From Cercozoa sp. M6MM (lineage: Eukaryota; Endomyxa: Ascetosporea): a DNA stretch of 64,000 nucleotides. Shown here in pieces: positions 36,008 to 47,006 of the stretch; positions within the stretch are counted from its first letter, which is position 1; every line of letters begins with the position of its first letter. The stretch lies in NCBI GenBank assembly GCA_040357565.1, contig JBDODJ010000016.1; one strand, written 5' to 3'. A model generated the notes under the pieces. It saw nothing but the letters and a program-made list of their open reading frames with translations, ran no database searches and had not been told where the DNA came from. Position numbers and translations under genes: made by a program.

Positions 36008-37226
36008 ATGTACCTGCTCGCTTCGATTGTGGCTGCTACTTGCGTCGCTGGTGCGCAAGCCAAGTTCGACAGTGGGTTTCCCTCCAGGCTCCCCAGCTAA
36101 ACTTAGCTATCAGTTGACTTTGGCAAGTTTCAGTCGAGTGAGTCGAGTGAGTGGTTTATCTTGCACAGCGAACGCGCTCGCCGCGGCCGGACTGCTGAGC
36201 GACAGCTACTCTGGCGGTACAGTACATTAGGCTACCTTTAGGCGACATTTAGTCCTTACCTGTGTTGGTCTGAACTGCACAGGCGGACATGGTGGTCGCC
36301 GAGGAGGTCACTGCAGCAGAGTCACTGTTTAACGGTTCATGTGATGACTGAACTTTGACAGGTGGCGGCGACTACGGCAGCGCTGACTCGCACTCCTACG
36401 AGGTTAGCTACTGCATGCACATCAGTTGTGTCTTTTTGCACTTTCGGGAGTCGCAATGATACGGCACTGTGACTTTGGCAGGCTCCCAAGTACGAAGCTC
36501 CTTCGTACGAGCAGCCCAAGTACGAGGCTCCCTCGTACGAGCAACCCAAGTACGAGACTCCTTCGTACGAGCAACCCAAGTACGAGGCTCCCTCGTACGA
36601 GCAACCCAAGTACGAGGCTCCTTCATACAAGCAGCCCAAGTACGAGGCTCCNNNNNNNNNNCCCAAGTACGAGGCTCCTTCATACAAGCAGCCCAAGTAC
36701 GAGGCTCCCTCATACGAGGTACCGAAGTTTCTCCCTCCTCCTTCTCCTCCTCCTTTGCCACACCAGTACTAGTTTGACCTTCTTGTCTGCACATAGCAAC
36801 CCAAGTACGAATCGCCCAAGTACGAGCAGCCCAAGTACGAGTCGGGCCGCTACCAGATGAACCCTCAGTACGAAGCGCCCAAATACGAGACGCCCAAGTA
36901 CGAGGTGCGATTGCTCTGTAACAGACTAGACAATTGCGCACAATCGCATGTGATTGTGATAGGCTCCCAAGTACCAAGCTCCGTCCTACGAGCAGCCCAA
37001 GTATGAGGCTCCGTCCTACGAGCAGCCCAAGTACCAAGCTCCGTCCTACGGGCAGCCCAAGTATGAGGCTCCGTCCTACGAGCAGCCCAAGTACGAATCC
37101 TCCGAGTCAAAACACGAGGAGTACAAGCACGGCGGCCGTGTCTATGAGAGCGGCAGCAGCGGCACTGGTCGTGGCCGTCGCAGCCGCCGAGGTCGACGCC
37201 AACGTCGTCGTCGCCGCCGCGACTAA
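36008..37226 (+). CDS. Secreted protein of Tyr-rich decapeptide repeats with poly-Arg tail
   Basis: The ATG at 36008 gives a signal peptide (MYLLASIVAATCVAGAQA). Short Gly/Ser exons follow (LAAAGLLSDSYSGG; GGDYGSADSHSYE). The body is a tandem array of the decapeptide PKYEAPSYEQ, i.e. a [K/S]-Y-E-[A/Q/T]-P pentad with Tyr every fifth residue, in three exons: 36481-36718, about 36799-36905 and 36963-37226. Variants include PKYETPSYEQ, PKYEAPSYKQ and PKYQAPSYGQ. The middle exon is looser (KYESGRYQMNPQYEAPKYE). The C-terminus is SSESKHEEYKHGG, then GSSGTGRGRRSRRGRRQ, six Arg and Asp, with a TAA at 37224-37226. Repeat exons start and end in phase. Ns at 36652-36661 hide some units. Composition recalls Tyr/Pro/Lys adhesive or structural extracellular proteins, but I recognise no family. 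The first introns are approximate. Confidence 0.78.
36481..37095. repeat. Tandem 30-base coding repeats
   Basis: Units of 30 bases (CCCAAGTACGAGGCTCCCTC + GTACGAGCAG and variants) encode the decapeptide. There are about eight units before the first intron, interrupted by ten Ns at 36652-36661, and about four in the last exon. Units within an exon resemble each other more than units in other exons. Confidence 0.9.
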
Positions 37227-37679
37227 ACTGACGGTGCCTTTGCAAGTAACTTAAATTAAATAGCGACACGGCACCTTCAGTTGTTGTATTTATCATTTAA
37301 TAGTACAGTCTGGTCGGATACACCAGATAGCAGGCCAGCTGCCGACCGGTTTACTGATACGTATACGCCGACAGCAGTCGCTACTTCGAAGCCGAGACAC
37401 ACACTAAGGAACAGTTTTCACAGTTCCCAGGGGCCAGGGTGGCCGCAACGCAAGCAGATGCTGGTCGCAGTTCACGATTCCGTTTCTGTATGTCGAGTGT
37501 GGCGGCTGGAAAAAGCAGGCCAAGCCAGGCGAATACGACCGATCCCCCCTCCTACGCTAGTATACTGTAGTACCGGGTACGTTCTATGCTCCTTTTCAGT
37601 TCTGTTACTTACGTCAATGTTACGGCATAGCGTTTATACCGTAATACAACCGTATAGAATTCGCTTCAGCGGATCGAAG
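37227..37679. other. Intergenic spacer
   Basis: Nothing recognised between the convergent repeat-protein and metallopeptidase genes. It starts with the TTAAATTAAATAGCGACACGG sequence that is discussed as the empty MITE site. Confidence 0.5.
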
Positions 37680-38423
37680 TTACTCAGGGCTGACGGTCTC
37701 CTCTTGAGTGGTCGTTTCTTCAATCTGCGGTGGCACCATGGTCTTCCAGGTCTGGTCGAAGTCGGCTTGCATGGCCTTGGCGAGCTCCTTGTCGTGCTCC
37801 TGCCTGTAGATGTACTTGAGCAGCTCAGCGGAGCGTTCGTAGCCCGTTCCCGACTTGGCAAAGAGCAGTTCGAGCCAGGACTGCGACTTCTTCACCTTGC
37901 CGTCTCTGGACGACGCCTGTGCAAGCACGGAGAGTCAAAGGGCCAACAATTTTTTTAAAGCAAGGAAAAGCGACCCGCGCACGCGCCGAAGAGACGTACA
38001 ATTCGGATCGAAAGATCTCGCGCGGGTCCTCGCCAATGGCACGGGCGAACAGGTACCTGTTTAAGTTAAGCAAAAAAGGGTACAGATAGGCAGGAGGGGG
38101 GGGGGGGGGCCAAAGTATACCCGGCACGATCGGCTTCATACTCAAACAGACGAGTCACCAAGTTAATGACCGGCATGACCGTCAAGAGTGCCATCTGCGG
38201 CGGCAATCCGCCCAGCATGAAAAGCTGTCGGGGCGCGGCCCCCCGCGGGATATGGGAAAGATAATACAGATGAGGATATCATGATACGGTCGAGATGAGA
38301 TGCTGGTCGTTGTGTCTGCCCAGCAGGTGACCGAGTTCATGGCAAATCTGACGCACAACAGCACGTAGAGAGAGAGGAAGAGAGAGGAAGAGAGAGGAAG
38401 AGAGAGAGAGGAAGAGAGAGAGA

Positions 38424-38462
<39 letters not shown>

Positions 38463-38999
38463 AACAGCGGGACAGCGGACGCTAAGGCTAAGAGCAGAGT
38501 GGTACCACGTAGACTTGTGCCACTCGCGGCGCCTTGAGCAACTGGACGTCGACGAACATGTGCGCCGTGTTGCGCATACCGGCCTGTTAAACACACGCAG
38601 CGCAGTGTCGATACAGTGCAACACTTCAGTCCTGGTGCGTGTACCCATGCGCCAGTGTCTTTCCTCACGTGAATGTGTTGCAGTGCGCCCAAGGCCTCGG
38701 CGAGCTGTTACAGCAATATTCCTTACTGCAGGGTCCAAGCTGTATGGATGACAACGGTCTCCTTGTACCTCAGGCTTGGCTTTGGCCAGAGCGGCGATGA
38801 CATCGCGCACCAGCTGTCGTGCAGCTTCGGCATCTGCGTGGTCCTCGGCCGACGTGCCGAGTCGGATGCCATGCTGCTCGAAGGACGCGTTCTTGCGCAC
38901 CTCGACCAGTTTCTACCGACCGTGTTAAAATGACCGTGTTAAAATGACCGTGTTAAAATAAGAGGGGAGACAGACAGACAGACAGAGAGAAAGAGAGAG

Positions 39000-39053
<54 letters not shown>

Positions 39054-39406
39054 ACCTCAATCAGCGAGTTTGGAATCAACTGAGGACCAGCGCTGTTGTG
39101 CGGCACTTTTTCACGCGAAAGCAGGTTCGCGCAGATCGTAGACGCGATCCAAGCGGCGCAAATCACCTGTACACAATCGTAAATCACAACTGCTCCGACT
39201 GGTAGAACGCAGCAACGACAACAACTGACCACGCGAGGGGGAAAGTGCCCATCGAACAGCAGGCGTCGGATGACCGGCGGTTGCAGTCGCTGCACCAGCA
39301 CACTCGCCGAGCGCAAAAAATGCTCGTTCAACATGATCACGCAATGATACTCCAAGCTGTTCTTGCTGTGGCCTAGCGCGCTGCTGCGCGTCTTGTCGCA
39401 TACCAC
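37680..39406 (-). CDS. M48-family zinc metallopeptidase, membrane-anchored (OMA1/HtpX-like)
   Basis: The zinc site is QICHELGHLLGRHNDQHL (HExxH) near 38340-38290. The third ligand lies in the next exon, NLVTRLFEYEADRAGYLFA (the ExxxD motif of M48). The N-terminus could start at 39406 (MVCDKTRSS) or 39334 (MLNEHFLRSASVLVQRL). It is followed by a hydrophobic segment (VICAAWIASTICANLL) and RKNASFEQHGIRLGTSAED, VRDVIAALAKAKPE and MRNTAHMFVDVQLLKAP. The C-terminus runs through SQSWLELLFAKSGTGYERS and KAMQADFDQTWKTMVPPQ to TAA at 37680. M48 enzymes do membrane or organelle protein quality control. Which subgroup this is cannot be decided by eye. Introns carry GA tracts that read (TC)n on the sense strand. 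It is divergent from BOLA1. Confidence 0.78.
38364..38460. repeat. (GA)n-rich tract in metallopeptidase intron
   Basis: AGAGAGAGGA repeats, which on the sense (minus) strand form a long pyrimidine tract before the exon carrying HELGH. Confidence 0.9.
38994..39050. repeat. (GA)n tract in metallopeptidase intron
   Basis: A pure GA run, sense (TC)n, between the exon ending IPNSLIE and the exon starting KLVEVRKNA. Confidence 0.9.
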
Positions 39407-39511
39407 CGTGCGCCTTTAAGCAGAACGCTGTAGCCATCACAGTGATGTCCGGTACTGTACAAGTACTGAATCTTGTATCCAGACATAGCGATATTGTGCT
39501 ATTACTAAGTT

Positions 39512-40218
39512 ATGAGTTTGGGTCGACGTGCTATGTCAATTGCTTCACAGATTGAAGAAAAGCTGACTCGGGCGCTGAATGTACAGATTCACCATAATTT
39601 TCTTGCTGTCGAACAATGTCAAGACTATCATAAGTTCGTAGCCTCTGTACCTCGATGTCATCAACGAATCTCACATGCATTCCGTCCCTAGGGTACTGTG
39701 CATGCCGTTTTGAAACTGCGAATGTGAAAGGTGAATACATGTGATGTCTACAGAACTCAGAAACGCACTTCAAAGTAGTCGTCGTGAGTGAGCAGTTTGA
39801 CAGCATGAGCGTCATTGAGCGGCACCGCGCCGTCCAAGAAGCTCTGTGTGCTGAGCTGCAGGGGTAGCTTACACAATAATTCCCTTGTTTTTATCAATTA
39901 ATAGTGCTGTGCTTTTTTGTGCAGGGGTGTCCATGCTTTGGCTATCCGTGCTAAAACTCCGGCCCAGGTGCTCCATCTTTCTCACTCCAACGGTTAAACT
40001 TAACATTGTGCCCGTTCCGCTCGATTTGAGCAGTGGGAAAAGCTGCAAGCGCGAGGCGAGCAAGTTGCACCGTCTCCTGACTGTAAACAAAATCATGATT
40101 CCCCTGTCCAACTGAATGCTGCATTCTGCAGTCTTGACTGTAATCGCTGTCTATATATATGCGGTACACTGCAGGCCTCGGCGGCATGAAACGCGAAGCC
40201 CAGCAGCAGCCGCAGTGA
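39512..40218 (+). CDS. BOLA1: BolA-like protein 1
   Basis: Six exons are frame-consistent: 39512-39580, 39642-39692, 39754-39863, 39925-39967, 40034-40082, 40175-40218, for 121 residues. MSLGRRAMSIASQIEEKLTR runs into ALNPLYLDVINESHMHSVPR, then SETHFKVVVVSEQFDSM and IERHRAVQEALCAELQ (whole BolA fold with the invariant His in ERHR and in NESHMH). The extension VHALAIRAKTPAQW and the end CLGGMKREAQQQPQ match the C-terminal extension specific to BOLA1. BOLA1 works with monothiol glutaredoxin GLRX5 in mitochondrial Fe-S handling. The start is preceded by only 105 bases to the divergent metallopeptidase. ISCA2, in the same pathway, is 7 kb away. Confidence 0.9.
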
Positions 40219-40290
40219 GTATTTTATTACCTTATTTAACGCGTGTTTTAGTTCACTGGTAAGTATACGTTCGGTTGCTAGTACTACTAT

Positions 40291-40724
40291 TTTGTTACGA
40301 AACGGTATTTTCCATCCGGCCAGTCAGATCTCTGGTGCTCCGCGCGGGAGAAAGCTATTCATTGAGCACTTTGAGAAGTGTGGTGTATTGTGTTTGTCTG
40401 ACTGACCTCGAAAGAGCAAGATTTTGCTCCTTTCCTGAAAAGGCTCTCTACTCACCAGCACAGAGAGCCTTTCTTTTTCTCCTTTACGTCCCTCCTTCTC
40501 CTTCCTTCCTTCTTCTGACTACCGGGCCTCTCATCCTTCCCGACCAGTCTAAGTTACTTCCTGTACTTTGCCGACCCTATCTTGGGGTAACTACATCTGA
40601 ACTGACTACGTCTACTGACTCAATTCTTCTCCGCATCGATTCCATTTGTTTCTTTAGTCTTTTTCCTGGCATAGTACTCTTTTGCACTACCAAAGCCTCA
40701 ATTTCTGAAAGGCTGCGGTAACAA
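40291..40724. mobile_element. MITE, copy 2 (TIR TTTGTTAC / GTAACAA)
   Basis: 434 bases, nearly identical to 34909-35347 over its whole length, with a few substitutions and small indels. It sits between the convergent ends of BOLA1 and BRX1. No clear target duplication is visible (left flank ACTACTAT, right flank TTTAATAC), and the right terminus lacks one A. Confidence 0.86.
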
Positions 40725-40943
40725 TTTAATACTGTAAGTAAACCGGCGAACGGATTGGAGCTTGCCGTTCGTTTAACAAAGATACCGTTGAGTACACTCG
40801 ACTCTGCTATCATCAGTTCACTCACGTCAACTGGCAGCCCACTCGACTTACGTTAGGCTACGATGAGCATCGTCTTAGTACGCGCCCATTGTGGTGTAAC
40901 CCAACCTGGGATGGTAACCCATATGCTAATCCAATCGAATCAG

Positions 40944-41435
40944 TCATCGCGCATGACGGCGTTATCGAAGACGTCGCTGAAATCGTCGTCACCGCGCGCA
41001 ACAACAGGCGCCTTCTTGGCTTTCCTACAGAGGGGACACATCGAAGCACGCTAATCTACAACCAGGCAGGCATCTCATTGAGAGTGGGGGTACGTTTGTC
41101 GCTGCAAGTCCTGCGCCTTCAACGCAGCCTAACGTACACACACAAAATACATCCCTCAGATACAGGAAGGACAGAGACACTGCATGCACAGAGTGGTACC
41201 CGCTCAGCGCGACGCAACTCGTTTGGTGACACAAAGGCCGGGTTCTCCCACCTGAAGCAGTTAACGTGCAGGTCACCCAGACAGACAAGAACACCAGCAG
41301 CAGAGGTACAGCACACTGCCGCCAAAGGAGCCGTCAAAGATCTTGATCGGCTCCAGGACAAGACGCGGACCGATTTCGACAAGCACCGGGTCCTTTTGCT
41401 CTGTCCATCAGATACAGGTTTAGGTACAAGTGCAG

Positions 41436-41489
<54 letters not shown>

Positions 41490-43036
41490 GCAAGCTGTGT
41501 CCAGACGGACAAGAAGAGGTACCAGCAGAGGCCGTGTTGTCCGTATCGTACACGAGCTGGTAGTTGCGGAACCAGATATGCTCGTCCACCTGCGTAACAA
41601 CATGTATCAACATATCTATATATCTATATATATATATATATATATATACATATACATACATATAGAAAGGTACTCTGGCAAAGTGCATGACGTGATCCAC
41701 AAAGGGACGCGACTTGGGGTGACCCAGAGGGGTGCCTACACAGAGAGAGAGAGAGAGTCACACATTGACGACAACAACAACAACAACAACAACAACAACA
41801 CACAGAGGCAGGTGTACCCATGCACTGTGTCAGCATCTCCTGCATCACCGACCACTGCGGTTCCTTGCCTGCGTCCTATGTCACATACACACCACACACA
41901 TACACATACACAGGATACAAACACCTGTGATCCTCGAGCGAGTCAGCCTACATCATCGGCGACACCGTCACAGCCGAGATCACTGCGTCCGCGCGGACGA
42001 TCGCGCGCGAAACCGTCGTCGAACACAAGGATGGGCCGACTGCCCTTGATGCAGTTGCCCGACAGACGGAGCTACCGTAGACACAGAGAGAGGTAAGACA
42101 GAGTACACAAGGATACTCCTCGTCCCTCCATGTACATGTATCTTCCTGTCTCTCGGTCTCTCTTTCCTTCTCTTACCTCAGACATGGTGTGCACGTTCTT
42201 GACGAGGAAGCGAACCGACGGACCGGTCGGGACACGCGAGATCCACATGAACACGTCGTCCTTGCGCGACTAGGGGACACAGGGGGTAAAGGAAATAAAG
42301 GAGGTAAACTGGACACAGGTAGAGACTAAGGGGAGGGGACGGGGGAGGGGGGTAAAGCACACGGGTTACCTCAAGCAGCATGACATTGTTGCAGTTGCGC
42401 AATTCAGCCGCAGCATTCACACCTATAAAAGGAGGGGTAAAGGGGTAGGGTAGGGAGCGGGGTAGACGAGACAAACAGCTACCCTGCAGGCCGCCCTTTT
42501 TGTCATCGTACTTTGAGTCGAGCTTGGCGTGCGGCATCAGGTCGTTCAAGTCCTTGAGCAGGTGACGGTGCCGGCCACTCAGACCGCGTGTCGACAGCAG
42601 CAACGTGCGCTGCTTGTTGCGGTACTGGATCTTGCGAGGTCTCTGTGCAACGCAAAATAAGGGGGGGTAAACTAGAGGAAGGCCTGGGGTAGGACTAAAG
42701 TAGTCTCACATCGTTCGGATGCGGCAAGGCGGCTTCCCGCTTCTCGGCCTCCTTGGCGGCACGCGCGGCCGCTCGACGCTTCCGACGCGCCTCGTCGCGG
42801 CCTCGCTGAGCCTGCTCACACAGTTTTTGTTTTCAGATCCTCCGCGGCTACTGCTGCAAACACGGCTTTCACACGGATTCGTAACATACGCGCTCGCGCG
42901 CCGACAGCTCGACCTCAACATCGCTGTCATCGGAATCCGACGACTCCGCCTGGAACCGGCGTAGCTCACGCAGCTTATCCTGCACACTCATTGGACGTAC
43001 ACGCACACTTTTAGGTCGTCCATCTCTCTCGTCCAT
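40944..43036 (-). CDS. BRX1: Ribosome biogenesis protein BRX1
   Basis: The ATG at 43036 starts MDERDGRPK, then a Ser/Asp acidic stretch and a basic helix (RGRDEARRKRRAARAAKEAE). The Brix domain follows in short exons: KQRTLLLSTRGLSGRHRHLL, LNDLMPHAKLDSKYDDKKGG, AAELRNCNNVMLLE, VFMWISRVPTGPSVRFLVKN, KGSRPILVFDDGF, QWSVMQEMLTQCMGTP, RPFVDHVMHFAR, EHIWFRNYQLVYD, LVEIGPRLVLEPIKIFDGSF and NPAFVSPNELRRAE. The C-terminus is KAKKAPVVARGDDDFSDVFD with a TGA at 40944-40946. NYQLVYD and VEIGPRxVLxxIKIFDGSFGG are BRX1-specific within the Brix family. It acts in the nucleolus in pre-60S assembly. It is divergent from FYV7-like with 194 bases between starts. Confidence 0.92.
41439..41486. repeat. (CA)n microsatellite in BRX1 intron
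   Basis: Sense strand (TG)n. A (TA)n tract follows at 41615-41649 and a CAA run at 41773-41799 in neighbouring introns. Confidence 0.95.
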
Positions 43037-43230
43037 TGTGTTTAATTTCAGATGGGCACTCCGCATCTGATGCGTTAGGCAGAACAGATGGCTGCTGCTG
43101 CGTGTTGATTTAGTGCTAGCTCGGGTGCGAGAAGCTTACACGTGCTTAGTGTGTTTTGAAGACTGGTAAATAAATTTAAAACATGAAAATGTTGTTTCGA
43201 TGGAAGAATGCGTGTTTTTCTTTTTGAGCA

Positions 43231-43886
43231 GTGATGGGTCATTTCCGAGGACGCGAACGTTCGCGCAATGACCCGCGTGAAGTGCGGCGGCAGCAATTGC
43301 GCAAAACCCGGTTGCGCCGCATGAAACTTGAGCAGAAGAAACAGCAGGAGAAACAAGAAACGGCGTCGGAGGATGCAGCGAACACTTCTGTGGAAACGGC
43401 AGTTTCGAGATCACGAAACAAGCGCAAAAGCAAAAAAATCAGCGAGGCCGCTGGTGCTGCGCCAAAGCAAAATGTCTTTAAGGAGGTATGCGAGATTGTG
43501 CTGCTTCGAAATTTCTGGAGTTTAAAATGTGGTGATTTTGCAAAGGTGAGGAAGCAATTCCAACGACAACAACGACGCGCCCAACAAGAGAAAGAAGTTG
43601 AAAAACAAAACAAGGCATTATTGAAAGATACAAACAAATGAATACTTGCGCTCATTGTCTGTTTGCAGGAAGCCGAACTGAAGGAGAAAAAGAGCCGACA
43701 GAAGCAACGAAAGGAGCAATCGATTCGATTGCGACAAAAGAACAGAAAGGGACAGCTCAAGCTTGCCGCGCATATGGGTACGAACAAGCGCTTCCTTCAG
43801 TTAGTGCTCTATCTCATTGCCTTTTCGCTTTAGACATGCTGCTCGATAAGATCAAGAAGACGGTGGAAAGCGAAACCGAGTCTTAG
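43231..43886 (+). CDS. FYV7: FYV7-like rRNA-processing protein
   Basis: The first exon, 43231-43485, gives a highly basic helix (RERSRNDPREVRRQQLRK, KLEQKKQQEKQETASED). Two further basic exons follow (VRKQFQRQQRRAQQEKEVEK; EAELKEKKSRQKQRKEQS). The C-terminal signature is RLRQKNRKGQLKLAAHM joined to DMLLDKIKKTVES, which matches the conserved KxxRKGQP...LLxKI end of the FYV7/rRNA-processing family. It ends at a TAG at 43884-43886. Yeast Fyv7 is a nucleolar factor for 18S rRNA maturation. The assignment rests on the short C-terminal motif and composition, so it is moderate. The shared 194-base promoter with BRX1 supports a ribosome-biogenesis role. Confidence 0.68.
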
Positions 43887-44235
43887 GCGCGGCGCGAGCG
43901 TGTCGTGCTAACCGGACGCCGGAACATTGCATACAATAAATTAGCGCCGATTTGTCATTCCGTTTTTCCCGTTCGGGCAGATCTATTTTGTTTTTCCTGT
44001 TCCCGTTCCATTTCGCTCCGTACGCGTCTCCGTTCTCTTGCGTGCCGCCACACGAGGGACAACGCTACAGCGCAGTACGAAAGCCACGCGCGACCTGCCG
44101 TACGTACCGTGTACGTGTGCTCAGTTTTTTTAATTTGTACGAGCGCCACCAGTACCGCGAAGTTAGTAACGATGTAGCACGAGCAGGGCACTCGAACGAG
44201 ATTTATTAGACTCAAACTCGGAGGTTGGTTTCAGT

Positions 44236-46914
44236 TTATTCGACTGAAAATGTATTCGGACGTGACGACGATTTGGTGCGCATTACGTCGGAATGTATCG
44301 AAACCGAGTCGTGATGAAGCATGGATCTGGGGTACGAGTAAAATTCCCAGCTGTACAGTGAGTGAGCAGACGAACAGACAAGTTGTTGGTACCTAGGATA
44401 ATTTCCAGACACGACAAATGGGTTACCGTAGTCTGAAATGCATTGATTCATTTCTAGAGTTAAGGGAGTATCTGCAGTTAAAGTCGCAGCTTACCTTGAG
44501 ATGACGTTCGTACGTGCTTGTCAGTCTGACGTGCAGATTTCGCACTCCATCTGGAAGACCAGGGTGTGACTCATCGAGATGGATCAAACGTCGTTGTGTG
44601 TATGAGTCAGCGCATTCGTCGTCCGTGCTTCCGTTCCCGGACGCAAGATTCTCCAAAGCACCGCAGTTTTCGCTGTTGAAAGTGTTCACGCGATGTGCTC
44701 CCACAAGGTCGGAGAAGTCCCTTCAACCAGTCAATTCATTCACAGTATCAAACTATGGCGCATACTGAAGAAAGGTATTGAATACCAACAGAGACGACCG
44801 AATTCGTCAAATAACTGCAAGTCGAGGAACACCGCATCTCGCGTCTTACCCCGATAGTATTCCGTAGACCATGGCAGGGACACGTCTGTGGGAAAGCTGT
44901 ACGTCTGTGCTATCACACCCGAAGATCGCGCTACGATGCCTGGTAAATCGCAACACAACAAAGAAAGGCGGGGGGGGGGTCAACTAGGGTACGTTTGCTC
45001 AGGACGAAAACCGATTCGCCATGCGAGTCGTCTTGCACTATCGGCAGTTTCCACAGCAATGGCGCGTGGGCACTATCGCTTGCACGACACAGGTCGATGC
45101 TATCGAATGACCCGTGCCATAGCGTCTTGAACACGCGACGAAGACTGATGGTAACTCTGTAGTCATGTTGGCCCACCTAATCAGGGAACACGCTTTTGCA
45201 CAAGCAGGCGCATTAGACACAAAACGAAGGAAGAATCTGCTAGTTGTCAGTTTACTTTGGAATCGACGTCGCATTCGTGCACCTGGTTTGACCGCAAGAG
45301 AAGAGGCATGGACACAAGCGAACTGCGACTTACCGCATCGAGAATCTGGAACCGTGAAGAGGCAATCAAACCACCTGGAACACAGTGTTAGGGGTCTTGC
45401 TTAGTACCATGCCGTGCGATAGGGAAAACATGGCGAGAAGTGCAGTGCGTGCCTCCACCGAGGCTGCATCGCAAACTCCAAATTGGGCGAAAGCGCTTGT
45501 CTTGCTAGAGAACCATGATAGTAGCTCCTTTGATGCAAGCTGGAGGCTGCCACTTTCTCTGTCTGCACTTGTTGTCGTGGACTGTGATTCGAAAGTCTCC
45601 AAAGAAGTGACGGATGAACGCGAGTCATGTGAGATCGAGTTCGAATCACCTCGCACATTCGATGCCGCTATCCTCGGTTGTCGAGCTGCGATACTGCAGC
45701 ACCAGCGCGAAAAAGAAGAAATGCTTGTATCGGCCAGCACAATTGGCTCCCAGAGGCGGCGGGGTGCAGACAAAGCCATGCGAAGACGGAAGCCTCGCCG
45801 ACTGCGAACAAGCCGTTCTCCGAGTATGCTGGTAGTCTTCAAGTTCGACTCTCGGTGAGAGTGGAAAGGCGCAAAGCCGCGATCTTTCTCAATTGCCTGC
45901 CACTGCTCCGAAGAAAACGCTGCGCGGTCTGCAGTCTTGCAATTAGCAGTCATTTCATCGTCTGCTTCCTGATTCAAGTCGATTCGCAGGGCAACTGTCG
46001 TATTGTGGAACTTCAAGCATGTCTTTGTTGCTTTCGCCTGGTTCAGTTTGCTCGAACATTTGGGCTTTCTTCCTCCTCTCGCGCGCTGCGGCTGTGACAT
46101 ATGCCGCCTCCCTACAGCTCGCGTATTGCCTTTAGCGCTTGAATTCTCGTTGAGATGAAACGTCCAAGCTCGACCATCATCGCAATCGACAAACCGCACG
46201 AAAATGCTGAGAGGCTTGAGCACCTCAATCATTTTACTAGTCCGAGGAAGTGCGTTGAATGCACGTGAATGTTTGTACTCCGCTTGAACTGAGTGTACGA
46301 TGTGCGCCTTACGTCTGGCTGTGTACAGCACACACCCCAAATATATACATATACTGTGGTATGCACGCAGCCATGAGCTGGGAGGAGGGATAATTGTAAA
46401 TACCTTTCATCTCGGTGAGTACAGCACACTTCACATTGCCGCGTTTCAACCTGCGCAAATTCAGTTTGCGCGCTCTTTTACGCCAGTGATGGTCTTGACT
46501 ATGTCATGAAATACAGGGCAAAGTCGAGACAGGCCGGGCTGGGGGGGGGGGGGGGGGATACCTGGCAGCCTCTAGCCATCTCGGATGCACCGCGCTTAGC
46601 TGGAGCAGGTATCTCGGCTGGTCGCAACTCAAGAATCTGAAAACACGCGAAAGGCAGTCAGCCGGAAGAGAAGCTGCTACGCAAGGGCTCCCTTCCTGTG
46701 AGCGACTCTCCAGCGAAGAGCTTTGACTGTTGCTTTCGCGACTCGAGCGCACCCGAAGTGGCCTCCTGCCAGCTTTGACTTGAGAAATGTTCATGCAAGC
46801 CTTGGATGCTATAGCGTCGCATTTAGATAGCATTACGTACCCGTGACGAAGATACACTTTGATCCGTGGAAAATACAAAATTCTGGAGAAACCTTGGAGT
46901 AATTCTGGCCCCAT
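44236..46914 (-). CDS. F-box protein of unknown target
   Basis: The ATG at 46914 leads (MGPELLQGFSRILYFPR) to a Ser-rich stretch and then an F-box: SLPADCLSRVFRFLSCDQ, LLQLSAVHPRWLEAAR. The expected LPxxxLxxVFxFL...V...W spacing is kept. An unusually long exon (about 46310-45370, some 310 residues) follows. It begins LKPLSIFVRFVDCDDGRAW and is otherwise Ser/Arg-rich with no known domain. Later exons give SFDSIDLCRASDSAHAPLLW, VIAQTYSFPTDVSLPWSTEY, HLDESHPGLPDGVRNLHVRL and a C-terminus ending at 44236. F-box proteins bring substrates to SCF ubiquitin ligases; the substrate-binding part here is not recognised. Poly-C (sense) runs occur in introns at 44971 and 46542. It is divergent from ISCA2 with only 92 bases between starts. 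Confidence 0.65.
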
Positions 46915-47006
46915 GGAGCATCACTTTTTCCGCGGATTAAAACCGAGCACAAGTCAGCGCAAGAGCCACTTTAGTGGATTAAAATTACTATTGGTATCCT
47001 GACACA

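Noticed and set aside
36652-36661. Interruption of the Tyr-repeat array as a real break
   Set aside because: It is a 10-N placeholder flanked by in-phase repeat units, so the gap is an assembly effect.
39867-40115. BolA gene ending at the TAG at 39865-39867 (77 residues)
   Set aside because: Three further exons extend the frame and match the BOLA1-specific C-terminal extension, so the TAG is within an intron that begins GTAG.
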